The notes: generated from the sequence alone by a model not told the origin. Shown: positions 53,127-63,210, counted from the first letter of the stretch. The stretch is DNA of 64,000 bases from Pseudomonas sp. MYb118 (GCF_040947875.1 NZ_JBFRXN010000001.1:248001-312000), one strand, 5' to 3'. A program made the numbers and translations.

Positions 53127-53653
53127 AGGGTGTTGCCCTCACTTGTTGACTGTTTTTATCGCGTTGACCTCAATCGAGGTCTGGCAGAAGTTTCTGCCGT
53201 TGGGGCTCGCTGCCGGCGTGGCGAGCCAAGGTGTTGACGTCAGATGTGGCGTCAACCTGTGTTGATTTCTAACCAATGCGTCACAGTGAGGGAATGATCG
53301 TTTTGTCATAAGGACGTAACCATAAAGATGCTATGGCCATAAGTAACGCGATGTTTATTGCCGATTTGTGGTTCAAACCCCTGTATGATCAGCCCTTCGC
53401 GAGATGATGGGGGTAATCCTCAGTCTCCAGCGCCCGGTGTTAAATCGGGCACTATGCGACGAAGGGTCGCGTTATGACATTTTGTTGCATAACTTTTTTC
53501 TCTGTCCGTGCATCTAAGCTCTTCTAACCCGGAGCAGCACGGGTGGGACGGCACACCTTCGTGCCACGCGGGCGCTCTTTGAGAAAAGCGCCTGATTGAA
53601 AACCGGGCCGGCAATGCGTTGTCGGTCCACTCTGCCAAAGGCCGCGAATCACC
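53127..53653. other. Intergenic region between divergent rmf and rlmL
   Basis: 527 bases with lower GC than the genes and no open frame worth calling. It should hold the promoters of both genes; I cannot fix them. An inverted repeat GTTGACG (53233-53239) with CGTCAAC (53250-53256) could be an operator or leader hairpin of rmf. Confidence 0.5.
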
Positions 53654-55915
53654 ATGTCCGATCGTTTCGAACTCTTCCTCACTTGTCCCAAAGGCCTCGA
53701 AGGCCTGCTCATCGAGGAAGCCGTCGGGCTTGGCCTTGAAGAAGCGCGTGAACACACCTCCGCCGTGCGTGGCATGGCCACCATGGAAGCCGCCTATCGC
53801 CTGTGCCTGTGGTCGCGCCTGGCCAACCGCGTGCTGCTGGTGCTCAAGCGCTTCCCGATGAAAAACGCCGATGACCTGTACCACGGCGTGCTCGACATCG
53901 ACTGGCAGGACCACATGCTCAGCGACGGCACCCTGGCCGTCGAGTTCAGCGGCCACGGTTCGGGTATCGACAACACGCACTTCGGCGCGTTGAAGGTCAA
54001 GGACGCCATCGTCGACAAGCTGCGCACCCCGCAGGGCGATCGCCCCTCGATCGACAAGCTCAACCCGGACCTGCGCGTACACCTGCGCCTGGACCGTGGC
54101 GAAGCGATCCTGTCCCTCGACCTCTCCGGCCACAGCCTGCACCAGCGCGGCTACCGCCTGCAGCAGGGCGCGGCGCCACTCAAGGAAAACCTCGCGGCAG
54201 CGGTGCTGATCCGTGCCGGCTGGCCGCGCATTGCCGCCGAAGGCGGCGCGCTGGCCGACCCGATGTGCGGTGTCGGCACCTTCCTCGTCGAGGCGGCGAT
54301 GATCGCCACCGACATGGCGCCCAACCTGCGCCGTGAACAATGGGGCTTCACTGCCTGGCTCGGTCACGTGCCGGCGCTGTGGAAAAAACTCCATGAAGAA
54401 GCCGTCGAACGCGCGGCCGCGGGCCTGGCCAAGCCGCCGCTGTGGATTCGCGGTTATGAAGCCGACCCACGCCTGATCCAGCCGGGGCGCAACAACGTCG
54501 AGCGAGCGGGCCTGAGCGAGTGGATCAAAATCTACCAGGGCGAAGTCGCCACCTTCGAGCCGCGCCCGGACCAGAACCAGAAAGGCCTGGTGATCTGCAA
54601 CCCACCGTACGGCGAGCGCCTGGGCGACGAAGCCAGTCTGCTCTACCTCTACCAGAACCTCGGCGAACGCCTGCGCCAGGCCTGCCTGAACTGGGAAGCG
54701 GCGGTGTTCACCGGTGCCCCGGACCTGGGCAAGCGCATGGGCATCCGCAGCCACAAGCAGTACTCGTTCTGGAACGGCGCGTTGCCGTGCAAACTGCTGC
54801 TGATCAAGGTCAAGCCTGACCAGTTCGTCACCGGCGAGCGACGCACCCCGGAACAGCGCCAGATCGAGCGCGAGCAAGCCGCGTACGAGCAAACCCCGGA
54901 CGTGCCGCAGGAACGCCAGTACAACAAGAACGGCAACCCGATCAAACCGGCTCCGGTGGTGATCGAGCAACCGCGCTTGAGCGAAGGCGGGCAGATGTTC
55001 GCCAACCGCCTGCAGAAAAACCTCAAGGCGCTGGGCAAGTGGGTCAAGCGTGAAGGGATCGACTGCTACCGCGTTTACGATGCCGACATGCCGGAATACT
55101 CCATGGCCATCGACCTGTACCAGGATTGGGTGCACGTCCAGGAGTACGCCGCGCCGAAATCCATCGACCCGGAAAAAGCCTCGGCACGCATGTTCGACGC
55201 GCTGGCGGCGATCCCGCAGGCTTTGAACATCGACAAGAGCCGCGTGGTGGTCAAGCGCCGCGAGCGGCAGAGCGGTACCCGGCAGTACGAGCGGCAGGCG
55301 GCGCAGGGCAAGTTCGTCGAGGTCAACGAAGGCGGCGTCAAGCTGCTGGTCAACCTCACCGACTACCTCGACACCGGGCTGTTCCTCGATCACCGGCCAA
55401 TGCGCATTCGCATCCAGAAAGAGGCTGCCGGCAAGCGTTTCCTCAACCTGTTCTGCTACACCGCCACCGCCAGTGTGCACGCGGCCAAGGGCGGCGCGCG
55501 CAGCACCACCAGCGTCGACCTGTCGAAAACCTACCTCGACTGGGCGCGTCGCAACCTGTCGCTCAACGGTTTCTCCGACAAGAACCGTCTGGAGCAGGGC
55601 GACGTGATGGCCTGGCTCGAAGCGGCCCGCGACGAGTACGACCTGATCTTCATCGACCCGCCGACCTTTTCCAACTCCAAGCGTATGGAAGGGGTGTTCG
55701 ACGTGCAGCGTGACCAGGTGCAACTGATCGACCTGGCCATGGCTCGCCTGGCCGCCGGAGGCGTGCTGTACTTCTCCAACAACTTCCGCAAGTTCGAACT
55801 GGAGCCCAACCTCAGCGAGCGCTATGCGGTCGAAGAGATCACGGCCCAGACCATTGATCCGGATTTTGCCCGTAATGCGAAGATTCACCGGGCGTGGAAG
55901 ATCACCCTGCGGTAA
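53654..55915 (+). CDS. rlmL: 23S rRNA methyltransferase RlmL (bifunctional RlmKL)
   Basis: 753 residues. An N-terminal THUMP domain leads to a first methyltransferase domain with ADPMCGVGTFLVEAAM near 210-225 and NPPYGERLGDEASLL near 315 (m2G2445). A second, RlmK-type domain has FLNLFCYTATASVHAAKGGA near 596 and FIDPPTFSNSKRM near 665 (m7G2069). Length is as expected for the fused gammaproteobacterial enzyme. Confidence 0.95.
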   Translation: MSDRFELFLTCPKGLEGLLIEEAVGLGLEEAREHTSAVRGMATMEAAYRLCLWSRLANRVLLVLKRFPMKNADDLYHGVLDIDWQDHMLSDGTLAVEFSGHGSGIDNTHFGALKVKDAIVDKLRTPQGDRPSIDKLNPDLRVHLRLDRGEAILSLDLSGHSLHQRGYRLQQGAAPLKENLAAAVLIRAGWPRIAAEGGALADPMCGVGTFLVEAAMIATDMAPNLRREQWGFTAWLGHVPALWKKLHEEAVERAAAGLAKPPLWIRGYEADPRLIQPGRNNVERAGLSEWIKIYQGEVATFEPRPDQNQKGLVICNPPYGERLGDEASLLYLYQNLGERLRQACLNWEAAVFTGAPDLGKRMGIRSHKQYSFWNGALPCKLLLIKVKPDQFVTGERRTPEQRQIEREQAAYEQTPDVPQERQYNKNGNPIKPAPVVIEQPRLSEGGQMFANRLQKNLKALGKWVKREGIDCYRVYDADMPEYSMAIDLYQDWVHVQEYAAPKSIDPEKASARMFDALAAIPQALNIDKSRVVVKRRERQSGTRQYERQAAQGKFVEVNEGGVKLLVNLTDYLDTGLFLDHRPMRIRIQKEAAGKRFLNLFCYTATASVHAAKGGARSTTSVDLSKTYLDWARRNLSLNGFSDKNRLEQGDVMAWLEAARDEYDLIFIDPPTFSNSKRMEGVFDVQRDQVQLIDLAMARLAAGGVLYFSNNFRKFELEPNLSERYAVEEITAQTIDPDFARNAKIHRAWKITLR

Positions 55916-55940
55916 TCCCCACCTCTGTGGGGTTTGTCCC

Positions 55941-56044
55941 CCTGTGGGAGCGAGCCTGCTCGCGATGAACGTGAAAACGCTGCCGAGTGCCTGACACTCC
56001 GCGTTATCGTTAACGTCCATCGCGAGCAGGCTCGCTCCCACAGG
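55941..56044. repeat. REPIN downstream of rlmL
   Basis: An inverted REP pair, CCTGTGGGAGCGAGCCTGCT to its opposite, with the familiar internal sequence CGCGTTATCGTTAACGTCCATCG split across the unit. Confidence 0.88.
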
Positions 56045-56173
56045 TCGGGTTCAATTTTGGCCCGGCCGACCTTTTCACCCATCGGCGAACACTGGCCAAA
56101 TTGATGGCTAATAGCTATAACTCAAGACATGGCCAATGCGCATTTCCAGCACCTGGCGTTTTGAGTGGCCTTT

Positions 56174-58567
56174 ATGTCGTTGCACTCCGTGCGCCCCAAG
56201 ATTCTGGGTTTTATCAGTGAAGACGCTTCGGCCTGGCTGGTCGCGCTGCTGGTATTGATCGTCGGCGGGATTCTCACCGGGATGCTGGCCTGGTCGACCC
56301 TGGAACTGTTTCAACAGCAATTGCGCGAACGCTTTCAATTGCTGGCCAGTGAGCGTTACAGCCGCATCACCGAACGTTTCGAAGACCAGGAACAGCGCCT
56401 CGATGGCTTGCGCCGCTTCTTCATCAATTCCGATGCGGTCGAACGCGAGGAATTCAACGGCTACACCCAACCCCTGCTGCACCGCACCCAGGCCTATTCG
56501 TTCGCCCTGCGGGTGAGCGGTGCCGATCGCGCCGAGTTCGAGCGCCGGGTCCGGGCCGAAGGCTACAGCGACTTCACCATTCGCGAACTCAACGTCGACG
56601 GACAGTTGCAACTGGCCGCCGAGCGCGACGAATACGTGCCGGTGCTGTTCAGCGAAACCCAGAGCAAACTCGGCTCGCCGTTGGGCTACGATCTGCTGGC
56701 CCAGCCCCTGCGTCGTGCCACCCTCGAACGCGCCGACCAGCACGGGCAGATGGCGGTGTCGCAGCCGATGCATCTGGTCAGCATCGAACCGGCCTATGCA
56801 CGGGGTGTGCTGCTGGTCGCGCCGGTGATCCTGCGCGACGCCAGTGCCGGCAGCAAACCCTTCGGCTATGTGATGGCGGTGATCAGCATGCGCCAGTTGC
56901 TGGCGGAAGACTTGCCGGAAGCCAGCCGTGATTACCTGTCGGTGCGTATCCTCGACCTGTCCACCGATGACCAGCACGAAGTGCTTTACGAATCCCCCAG
57001 CGGACCGGCCGACAGCGAACTGGCCGCGACCCGGGAACTGCGCCTCGCCGACCACGACTATCAGGTGGATATCCAGCCTTCCGAAGCCTTCCTGCGTGCC
57101 AACCATTCTTCGGTGAACAGCCTGGTGATCCTCGGTGGCCTGCTCAGCCTGTTGCTCAGTGCGCTGCTTTACGTGCTGGTCAGCCAGCGCCAGCGTGCGT
57201 TGAAGATGGTCGAGCAACGCACCGAGGAGCTGCGAGCCCGCGAACTGGAGCTGCGCGGCACCCATGGCCAATTGCGCGGCGTGTTGAATGCTGCGACCCA
57301 GGTGGCAATCATCGCCACCGACCTGCGTGGCGTCATCAGCACCTTCAACGCCGGGGCAGAGCAGATGCTCGGCTATTCCAGCTACAGCGTGGTGGGGCGC
57401 ATGACCCTGGAAAACCTCCTGCTGCCCCGGGAGCTGGAAGCGCGTTCGGCTGAGTTGAGTGCGCGCTACGGCAAACCCATCCCGACCTGCCAGGCGATGC
57501 TGGTCGAGGGCGGCGAGCAGGGCGGGCACGAGGCGCGGGAGTGGACCCTGGTGCGCGATGACGGCAGCCACCTGACGGTGAACATGCTGGCGACCCCGGT
57601 GCTCGACGACCAGGGGCTGTGGGTCGGCCACCTGGCCGTCTGCATCGACGTCACCGAACGCAAGCGCGTCTATGAAGCGCTGGCGGCGCGTGACCTGCTG
57701 CTGAAAAAGCTCAGCGCCCATCTGCCCGGCGGCATCTATCAATTCAAGATGGAGTTCGACGGGCGTTTCAGCGTGATCTACGCCAGCGATGGCATCCGCG
57801 AGATCTACGAACTCGAACCCGAGGTATTGCTACTCAACGCCGAGTCGATCTTCACCCGCATTCATCCCCAGGACACCTCGCGGGTGCGCTCTTCGATCCG
57901 CGCCTCGGCGGACAACTTGAGCCCCTGGCGCGAAGAGTACCGCGTGCTGCTGCCCACCCGTGGCCTGCGCTGGGTGCGCGGCGAGGCGACCCCGGAAGAA
58001 CTGCCGGGCGGCGGGGTGCTGTGGCACGGTTACATCTCGGACATCTCCGACCTGAAACGGGTCGAGGAAGAGCTGCGGGCACTGTCCATCACCGACGCGC
58101 TGACCGGGATCCACAACCGCCGCTACTTCCAGGAGCGCCTGACCACCGAAATGGCCCGGGTCGAGCGGGGCGGTGGTGAGTTGTCGGTGATCATGCTCGA
58201 CATCGACCACTTCAAACGCATCAATGACCAGCATGGCCATGCGGTGGGCGACCGGGTCCTGCAGGCGGTCTGCGAACGCATTGGCCATCGGTTACGCCGT
58301 ACCGACGTGTTCTGTCGCCTGGGCGGCGAGGAATTCATGGTGCTGTGCCCGGACATCGACGGCGAAAGCGCTCGTCTGTTGGCGCTGGAGTTGTGGCAGG
58401 GGCTGCGCAGTACGCCGATCGACGAAGTCGGCACCGTCACCGCGAGTTTCGGCATTGCCAGCTGGCGGCCGGGCGAGGGCGCGGACGCGCTGTTGCTGCG
58501 CGCTGACTCCGGTGTCTACGCGGCGAAGCAGGCGGGAAGGGATCGGGTGGAAAGCGAGATCATTTAG
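56174..58567 (+). CDS. Membrane diguanylate cyclase with CHASE, PAS and GGDEF domains
   Basis: 797 residues. An N-terminal membrane helix (about 20-42) precedes a periplasmic CHASE-type sensor (about 70-300), a second helix (about 315-335), two PAS domains (about 365-490 and 510-635) and GGDEF (about 640-795). The active-site motif is GGEEF at 717-721, and RRTD five residues before it is an intact inhibitory I-site, so it is expected to make c-di-GMP under product control. No EAL domain. The signal is unknown. A GTG three codons earlier is a possible alternative start. Confidence 0.9.
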   Translation: MSLHSVRPKILGFISEDASAWLVALLVLIVGGILTGMLAWSTLELFQQQLRERFQLLASERYSRITERFEDQEQRLDGLRRFFINSDAVEREEFNGYTQPLLHRTQAYSFALRVSGADRAEFERRVRAEGYSDFTIRELNVDGQLQLAAERDEYVPVLFSETQSKLGSPLGYDLLAQPLRRATLERADQHGQMAVSQPMHLVSIEPAYARGVLLVAPVILRDASAGSKPFGYVMAVISMRQLLAEDLPEASRDYLSVRILDLSTDDQHEVLYESPSGPADSELAATRELRLADHDYQVDIQPSEAFLRANHSSVNSLVILGGLLSLLLSALLYVLVSQRQRALKMVEQRTEELRARELELRGTHGQLRGVLNAATQVAIIATDLRGVISTFNAGAEQMLGYSSYSVVGRMTLENLLLPRELEARSAELSARYGKPIPTCQAMLVEGGEQGGHEAREWTLVRDDGSHLTVNMLATPVLDDQGLWVGHLAVCIDVTERKRVYEALAARDLLLKKLSAHLPGGIYQFKMEFDGRFSVIYASDGIREIYELEPEVLLLNAESIFTRIHPQDTSRVRSSIRASADNLSPWREEYRVLLPTRGLRWVRGEATPEELPGGGVLWHGYISDISDLKRVEEELRALSITDALTGIHNRRYFQERLTTEMARVERGGGELSVIMLDIDHFKRINDQHGHAVGDRVLQAVCERIGHRLRRTDVFCRLGGEEFMVLCPDIDGESARLLALELWQGLRSTPIDEVGTVTASFGIASWRPGEGADALLLRADSGVYAAKQAGRDRVESEII

Positions 58568-58579
58568 GTTGCCGCCGTT

Positions 58580-58770
58580 CCTGTAGGAGCGAGCTTGCTC
58601 GCGATGGCGTTGTGTCAGTCATGGAGATGTCGAATGACTGACCGCAATCGCGAGCAAGCTCGCTCCTACAGGTTCGGTTGTGTTCTTGTGGGAGCGAGCC
58701 TGCTCGCGATAGGGGTGTCAGGCAACCCGCGTTATCGTTGACGACCATCGCGAGCGGGCTCGCTCCCACG
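58580..58770. repeat. Two consecutive REPINs between the GGDEF gene and dacB
   Basis: Unit one (58580-58672) runs from CTGTAGGAGCGAGCTTGCTC to its opposite. Unit two (58686-58770) runs from TGTGGGAGCGAGCCTGCTCG to GAGCGGGCTCGCTCCCACG. They fill the gap between two convergent genes. Confidence 0.88.
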
Positions 58771-58797
58771 AGGAAGCGAGCATCGGCTGGGCGCCGG

Positions 58798-60258
58798 TTA
58801 CAGAACCGAAGCCGTCTCCGGCAGTTTCGGCTGGCGATACAGGTCCAGCAGCACCTGGTCCAGTACGGACGAAGCACCGAACGGGGCCTTGTCGTTGAGG
58901 ATCGCCACCACCGCCCAGGTGTTGCCGTTGACGTCACGGCTGAAGCCGGAAATCGCACGGACGGTGTTCAGGGTGCCGGTCTTGACGTGGGCTTCGCCGC
59001 GCATGGCCGTGGTCTTCAGGCGTTTGCGCATGGTGCCGTCGGTGCCGGCAATCGGCATCGAGCTGATGAACTCGGCGGCATACGGGCTGTGCCACGCAGC
59101 TTGCAGCATCGCCGCCATTTCCCGGGCGCTGACCCGCTCGGAGCGCGACAGGCCGGAACCGTTTTCCATCACCAGATGCGGCGCGGTGATGCCTTTCTTC
59201 GCCAGCCACTGACGCACCACGCGCTGGGCAGCCCGGGCGTCATCGCCGTCGGCCTCGGTGCGGAATTTCTGGCCCAGGCTCAGGAACAGCTGCTGGGCCA
59301 TGGTGTTGTTACTGTATTTGTTGATGTCGCGGATGATTTCCGCCAGGTCCGGGGAAAACGCGCGGGCCACCACCTTGGCGTCTTTGGGCGTCGGTGCCAG
59401 CACGTCCTGGCCCTGGATGCTGCCGCCCAGTTCTTTCCAGATGGCGCGCACGGCGCCGGCGGTGTAGGTGGCGTGGTCGAGCAGCGACAGGTAGGTCTGC
59501 GAGCTGCAGCCGTCGCCCAACTGACCACCGACGGTCACGGTCACCGAACCATCGGGCTGGGTCACCGGGTTGTAGCGCACGCCACCGGTGCATTGCTTGG
59601 AGTTGAGGGCCTTGACCTGATTTTCGATGCGGATGCTGGCAATCGGCGGCTCCACCGACACCAGCACACGGCCATTGTCGTTACGCGCGACGAAGCGCAG
59701 GGCCTTGAGGTTGACCAGCAACGCGTCGGGCTTGACCAGGAACGGTTTGTTCTCGTCGTTGCCGTCATCGTTGAATTCGGGCAGTTGCGGTTGCACGAAG
59801 AAACCGCGGTCGAGCACCAGGTTACCGGTGACCTGGGTCACGCCGTTGGCGCGCAGGTCGCGCATCAGCAGCCAGAGTTTTTCCATGTTCAGCTTCGGAT
59901 CGCCGCCACCCTTGAGGTAGAGGTTGCCGTTGAGGATGCCGCCACTCAGGGTGCCGTCGGTGTAGAACTCGGTTTTCCACTGGTGGTTGGGGCCGAGCAT
60001 TTCCAGGGCCGCGTAAGTGGTCACCAGCTTCATGGTGGACGCCGGGTTGACCGACACGTCGGCGTTGAACACGGTCGGAGTGCCGGGGCCGGTGAGCGGG
60101 ATCATCACCAGCGACAGGGCGTTGTCCGGCAACTTGCTGGCCTTCAGGGCCTTTTCGACGTTGGGGGTCAGCGAGGTGTTGATAGCGGCGGCGGAAGCGG
60201 GGAGGGCCAGGGGGAGCAGAAGGCTGGCCAACAGCAATGGACGCAAAGATTTGATCAT
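58798..60258 (-). CDS. dacB: D-alanyl-D-alanine carboxypeptidase/endopeptidase (PBP4-type)
   Basis: 486 residues of peptidase family S13. The signal peptide ends near LPASAAA (about 25). The catalytic motifs are STMK at 74-77, SNN (in YSNNTMAQQLFL) and KTG (in HVKTGTLNTVRA). It trims or cleaves peptidoglycan cross-links in the periplasm. The penicillin-binding insert domain is of normal size. Confidence 0.95.
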   Translation of the reverse strand: MIKSLRPLLLASLLLPLALPASAAAINTSLTPNVEKALKASKLPDNALSLVMIPLTGPGTPTVFNADVSVNPASTMKLVTTYAALEMLGPNHQWKTEFYTDGTLSGGILNGNLYLKGGGDPKLNMEKLWLLMRDLRANGVTQVTGNLVLDRGFFVQPQLPEFNDDGNDENKPFLVKPDALLVNLKALRFVARNDNGRVLVSVEPPIASIRIENQVKALNSKQCTGGVRYNPVTQPDGSVTVTVGGQLGDGCSSQTYLSLLDHATYTAGAVRAIWKELGGSIQGQDVLAPTPKDAKVVARAFSPDLAEIIRDINKYSNNTMAQQLFLSLGQKFRTEADGDDARAAQRVVRQWLAKKGITAPHLVMENGSGLSRSERVSAREMAAMLQAAWHSPYAAEFISSMPIAGTDGTMRKRLKTTAMRGEAHVKTGTLNTVRAISGFSRDVNGNTWAVVAILNDKAPFGASSVLDQVLLDLYRQPKLPETASVL

Positions 60259-60491
60259 GTGAAATAAAACCCTACAGCCGAGGGGGAAAAAGACGAGGGC
60301 ATGAAAATAAAGTCCCTCAGTGACATGAAAGTGTCCGCATTATGCCCCAAGGTGTAGCGGCTTGTGCCGTGCTCGGGGCGTTCGATCCGCTATTTTTTTA
60401 CCGACGGTCACTCGCAGCACCCAGAGAACCGGGCAATTGGCCGCTTAAACTGCTAAAGTGCCGCCCGTTAATACTTATGAGGATTGTTCCA

Positions 60492-60836
60492 ATGGCAACT
60501 AACCGTTCCCAGCGTCTGCGCAAAAAACTGTGCGTCGATGAATTTCAAGAGCTGGGTTTCGAACTGAACCTGGATTTCAAGGACGACCTGTCCGAAGAAG
60601 CCATTGATGCCTTCCTCGACGCGTTCCTCAAAGAAGCCATGGAAGCCAACGGCCTGGGCTATGTTGGCGGCGACGACTTCGGTCTGGTTTGCCTGCAGAA
60701 GCGTGGCTCGGTGTCCGAAGAGCAGCGTGCTGCTGTGGAAGCCTGGCTCAAGGGCCGCAGCGAACTGACCGAAATGACCGTCAGCCCGCTGATCGACGTC
60801 TGGTACCCGGAAAAGCCGATCAATCCGAAAGCCTGA
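60492..60836 (+). CDS. yggL: YggL/DUF469 family protein (50S ribosome-associated)
   Basis: 114 residues starting MATNRSQRLRKKLCVDEFQE, with the DUF469 block EANGLGYVGGDDFGLVCLQK. The family is short, acidic and reported on the large ribosomal subunit; its role is not settled. ATG 60492 is chosen because the upstream extension is unlike the family. Confidence 0.88.
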   Translation: MATNRSQRLRKKLCVDEFQELGFELNLDFKDDLSEEAIDAFLDAFLKEAMEANGLGYVGGDDFGLVCLQKRGSVSEEQRAAVEAWLKGRSELTEMTVSPLIDVWYPEKPINPKA

Positions 60837-60844
60837 TGTCATGA

Positions 60845-60876
60845 AAAACGGCGACCCGAGGGTCGCCGTTTTTTTG
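60845..60876 (+). terminator. Bidirectional terminator between yggL and benE
   Basis: AACGGCGACC (60847-60856) pairs with GGTCGCCGTT (60861-60870) around CGAG, followed by T7. It stands between convergent genes and has A-rich sequence on the other side, so it may serve both. Confidence 0.88.
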
Positions 60877-60886
60877 TGCGCGATGT

Positions 60887-62077
60887 TCAGGCCTTGCGCC
60901 AGTTGAGAATCACCAGCGTCACCACCCCCGCGACAATCCCCCAGAACGCCGAACCGATGGAAAACAGCGTCAGCCCCGACGCCGTGACCATGAAGGTGAT
61001 CAGCGCCGCTTCACGTTCCTTCGCTTCGCTCATGGCGATGCTCAGGCCGTTGATGATCGAACCGAACAACGCCAGTGCGGCAATCGACAACACCAGCTCC
61101 TTGGGCAACGCGGCAAACAGCGCCGCCAGCGTCGCGCCGAACACCCCGGCGATGCCGTAGAAAATCCCGCACCACACCGCCGCCGTGTAGCGCTTGTTAC
61201 GGTCTTCATGGGCATGCGGGCCGGTGCAGATGGCTGCGCTGATAGCCGCCAGGTTGATGCCGTGGGAGCCGAACGGCGCCAGCAACAGCGAGGCAATGCC
61301 GGTGGTGGTGATCAAGGGCGAGGCCGGTACGTGGTAGCCGTCGGCGCGCAGCACGGCGATGCCGGGCATGTTCTGCGAGGTCATTGCCACCACGAACAGC
61401 GGGATGCCGATGCTGATGGTTGCGGCCAGGGAGAAGTGCGGCGTGGTCCAGACCGGCGTCGCCACCTCCAGGTGGAACGCGCTGAAATCCAGCAGGCCCA
61501 TCAGGCCCGACAGCGCCGTGCCGATCAGCAGCGCGGCGAGGACGGCGTAGCGCGGCGACAGGCGCTTGACCACGAGGTAGGAGAAAAACATCCCCAGTAC
61601 CAGGGCGGTGCGGTGCTGGGCGGCGACGAAGATCTCGCTGCCGATCTTGAACAGGATCCCCGCCAGCAAGGCGGCGGCCAGGGACGCCGGGATCTTCTTC
61701 ACCAGCCGCTCGAAACTGCCGGTCAGGCCGCAAATGGTCACCAGCACCGCGCAGGTCACGTAAGCGCCGATGGCCTCGCCGTAGGTCACGCCACCCAGGC
61801 TGGTGATCAGCAACGCGGCGCCGGGGGTCGACCAGGCAATGGTGATGGGCGTGCGATAGCGCAGGGACAAGCCGATCGAACACACCGCCATGCCGATGGA
61901 AATGGCCCAGATCCACGAGGAAATCTGCCCGCTGGTCAGCCCTGCCGCCTGCCCGGCCTGGAACATCAGCACCAGGGAACTGGTGTAGCCGGTCATCATC
62001 GCGATGAAACCGGCGACGATGGCCGACGGCGAGGTATCGGCCAAGGGGCGCAGGGGCGTGTGTGTGGCGTCGTTCAT
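60887..62077 (-). CDS. benE: BenE-family benzoate/H+ symporter-like transporter
   Basis: 396 residues with about 11-12 hydrophobic segments. It has the BenE blocks FIAMMTGYTSSLVLMFQAGQ near 24-43, WSTPGAALLITSLGG near 82 and SQNMPGIAVLRADGY near 238. No benzoate-catabolic genes are nearby, so the substrate is uncertain; the neighbouring guanine deaminase hints at purine-related control of the region but not necessarily of this gene. Confidence 0.85.
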   Translation of the reverse strand: MNDATHTPLRPLADTSPSAIVAGFIAMMTGYTSSLVLMFQAGQAAGLTSGQISSWIWAISIGMAVCSIGLSLRYRTPITIAWSTPGAALLITSLGGVTYGEAIGAYVTCAVLVTICGLTGSFERLVKKIPASLAAALLAGILFKIGSEIFVAAQHRTALVLGMFFSYLVVKRLSPRYAVLAALLIGTALSGLMGLLDFSAFHLEVATPVWTTPHFSLAATISIGIPLFVVAMTSQNMPGIAVLRADGYHVPASPLITTTGIASLLLAPFGSHGINLAAISAAICTGPHAHEDRNKRYTAAVWCGIFYGIAGVFGATLAALFAALPKELVLSIAALALFGSIINGLSIAMSEAKEREAALITFMVTASGLTLFSIGSAFWGIVAGVVTLVILNWRKA

Positions 62078-62117
62078 GACAGCGGTGTTCCTGGTTCAGA
62101 TGGACATATCCCCGATC

Positions 62118-62223
62118 CCTGTAGGAGCAGCCAGTCGACGCTCGATTGCTCGCGATGAGGCCGTGCCATTCAACATTGATGTATCAGAAGTACCGCAATC
62201 GCGAGCAAGCTCGCTCCTACAGG
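62118..62223. repeat. REPIN with one variant arm, upstream of benE
   Basis: The left arm is CCTGTAGGAGCAGCCAGTCG, then ACGCTCGATTGCTCGCGATG, an insert-bearing REP. The right arm is a normal REP ending CTCGCTCCTACAGG. With the promoter region of the GntR gene it fills the 350-base gap 62078-62427, which has no gene. Confidence 0.78.
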
Positions 62224-62323
62224 GGCCGGGTCAAGCGGGGTTTAAAGACTAAACTCAAATGTAAGCAGACGTTGCCATACAGCCGGGGTGACAAACAGCC
62301 GTACAGTCGTGTTGCCACCATCC

Positions 62324-62335
62324 ATTGTGTACAAT
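62324..62335. promoter_or_regulatory. Possible GntR-type operator (ATTGTGTACAAT)
   Basis: An almost perfect palindrome ATTGT-GT-ACAAT lies about 90 bases before the GntR gene. FCD-type GntR proteins often bind TTGTNNACAA-like sites. The palindrome is seen; binding is inference. Confidence 0.5.
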
Positions 62336-62427
62336 CGCCGTGTTTTTTACGCGATACTTGCCAGCGACCCGCTGTGCCGTATTACAGTCACGGTCAATTC
62401 GCCGCAGTTCTCCCGACCCGAGTGCCC

Positions 62428-63192
62428 ATGAACGAACAGTTGCAGCCCCTCAAGAAACAACCGCGAGCAGGCAAAGCCGGCCGCAGCGGAACCCAGGACG
62501 ATATCGTCTACGCGCATATCTTCGAGGCCATCCTCGAACAGCGCCTGGCGCCCGGCACCAAGTTGAGCGAAGAAGCGCTGGGGGAAATTTTCGGGGTCAG
62601 CCGCACCATCATTCGCCGCGCGCTGTCGCGCCTGGCCCACGAAAGCGTCGTGCTGTTGCGGCCCAATCGTGGCGCCGTGGTCGCCAGCCCGAGCGTCGAG
62701 GAGGCGCGTCAGGTGTTCTTCGCCCGCCGCCTGGTAGAGCGTGCGATCACTGAACTGGCGGTGCAACACGCGGGAGCCGAGCAGATTGCCGAGTTGCGGC
62801 AGATGGTCAACGACGAGCGCGACAGCTTTTCCCGTGGCGACCGCGGTGCGGGGATCCGTCTGTCGGGCGAGTTCCACCTGAAACTGGCCGAGGCGGCGAA
62901 GAACGCGCCGTTGATCAGCTTCCAGCGCAGCCTGGTGTCGCAGACCTCGCTGATCATCGCCCAGTACGAAAGCGGCAACCGTTCGCACTGTTCCTACGAC
63001 GAACACACGCAACTGATCGACGCCATCGAAGCGCGCAACACCGAGCTTGCGGTGGAGCTGATGATGCACCACATGAATCACATCGACAGCAAGCTCAACC
63101 TCGACGAGGAAAGCGCCTCGGACGACTTGCATGCGGTGTTCTCGCATCTGCTGCAGACCAAGAAGGCGGGGCGGTCGCCGGCCAAGATCTGA
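62428..63192 (+). CDS. GntR-family (FCD) transcriptional regulator
   Basis: 254 residues. An N-terminal winged helix (about 25-90, LSEEALGEIFGVSRTIIRRA) is followed by an all-helical FCD ligand-binding domain (about 100-230, ARRLVERAITELAVQHAGAE; HLKLAEAAKNAPLISFQRSL). It lies next to and convergent with guanine deaminase; in pseudomonads such a regulator accompanies the xanthine/guanine catabolic genes. ATG 62428 is chosen because the upstream frame passes through a REP. Confidence 0.9.
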   Translation: MNEQLQPLKKQPRAGKAGRSGTQDDIVYAHIFEAILEQRLAPGTKLSEEALGEIFGVSRTIIRRALSRLAHESVVLLRPNRGAVVASPSVEEARQVFFARRLVERAITELAVQHAGAEQIAELRQMVNDERDSFSRGDRGAGIRLSGEFHLKLAEAAKNAPLISFQRSLVSQTSLIIAQYESGNRSHCSYDEHTQLIDAIEARNTELAVELMMHHMNHIDSKLNLDEESASDDLHAVFSHLLQTKKAGRSPAKI

Positions 63193-63210
63193 TCTGGCAT
63201 CGCGTCGCTT

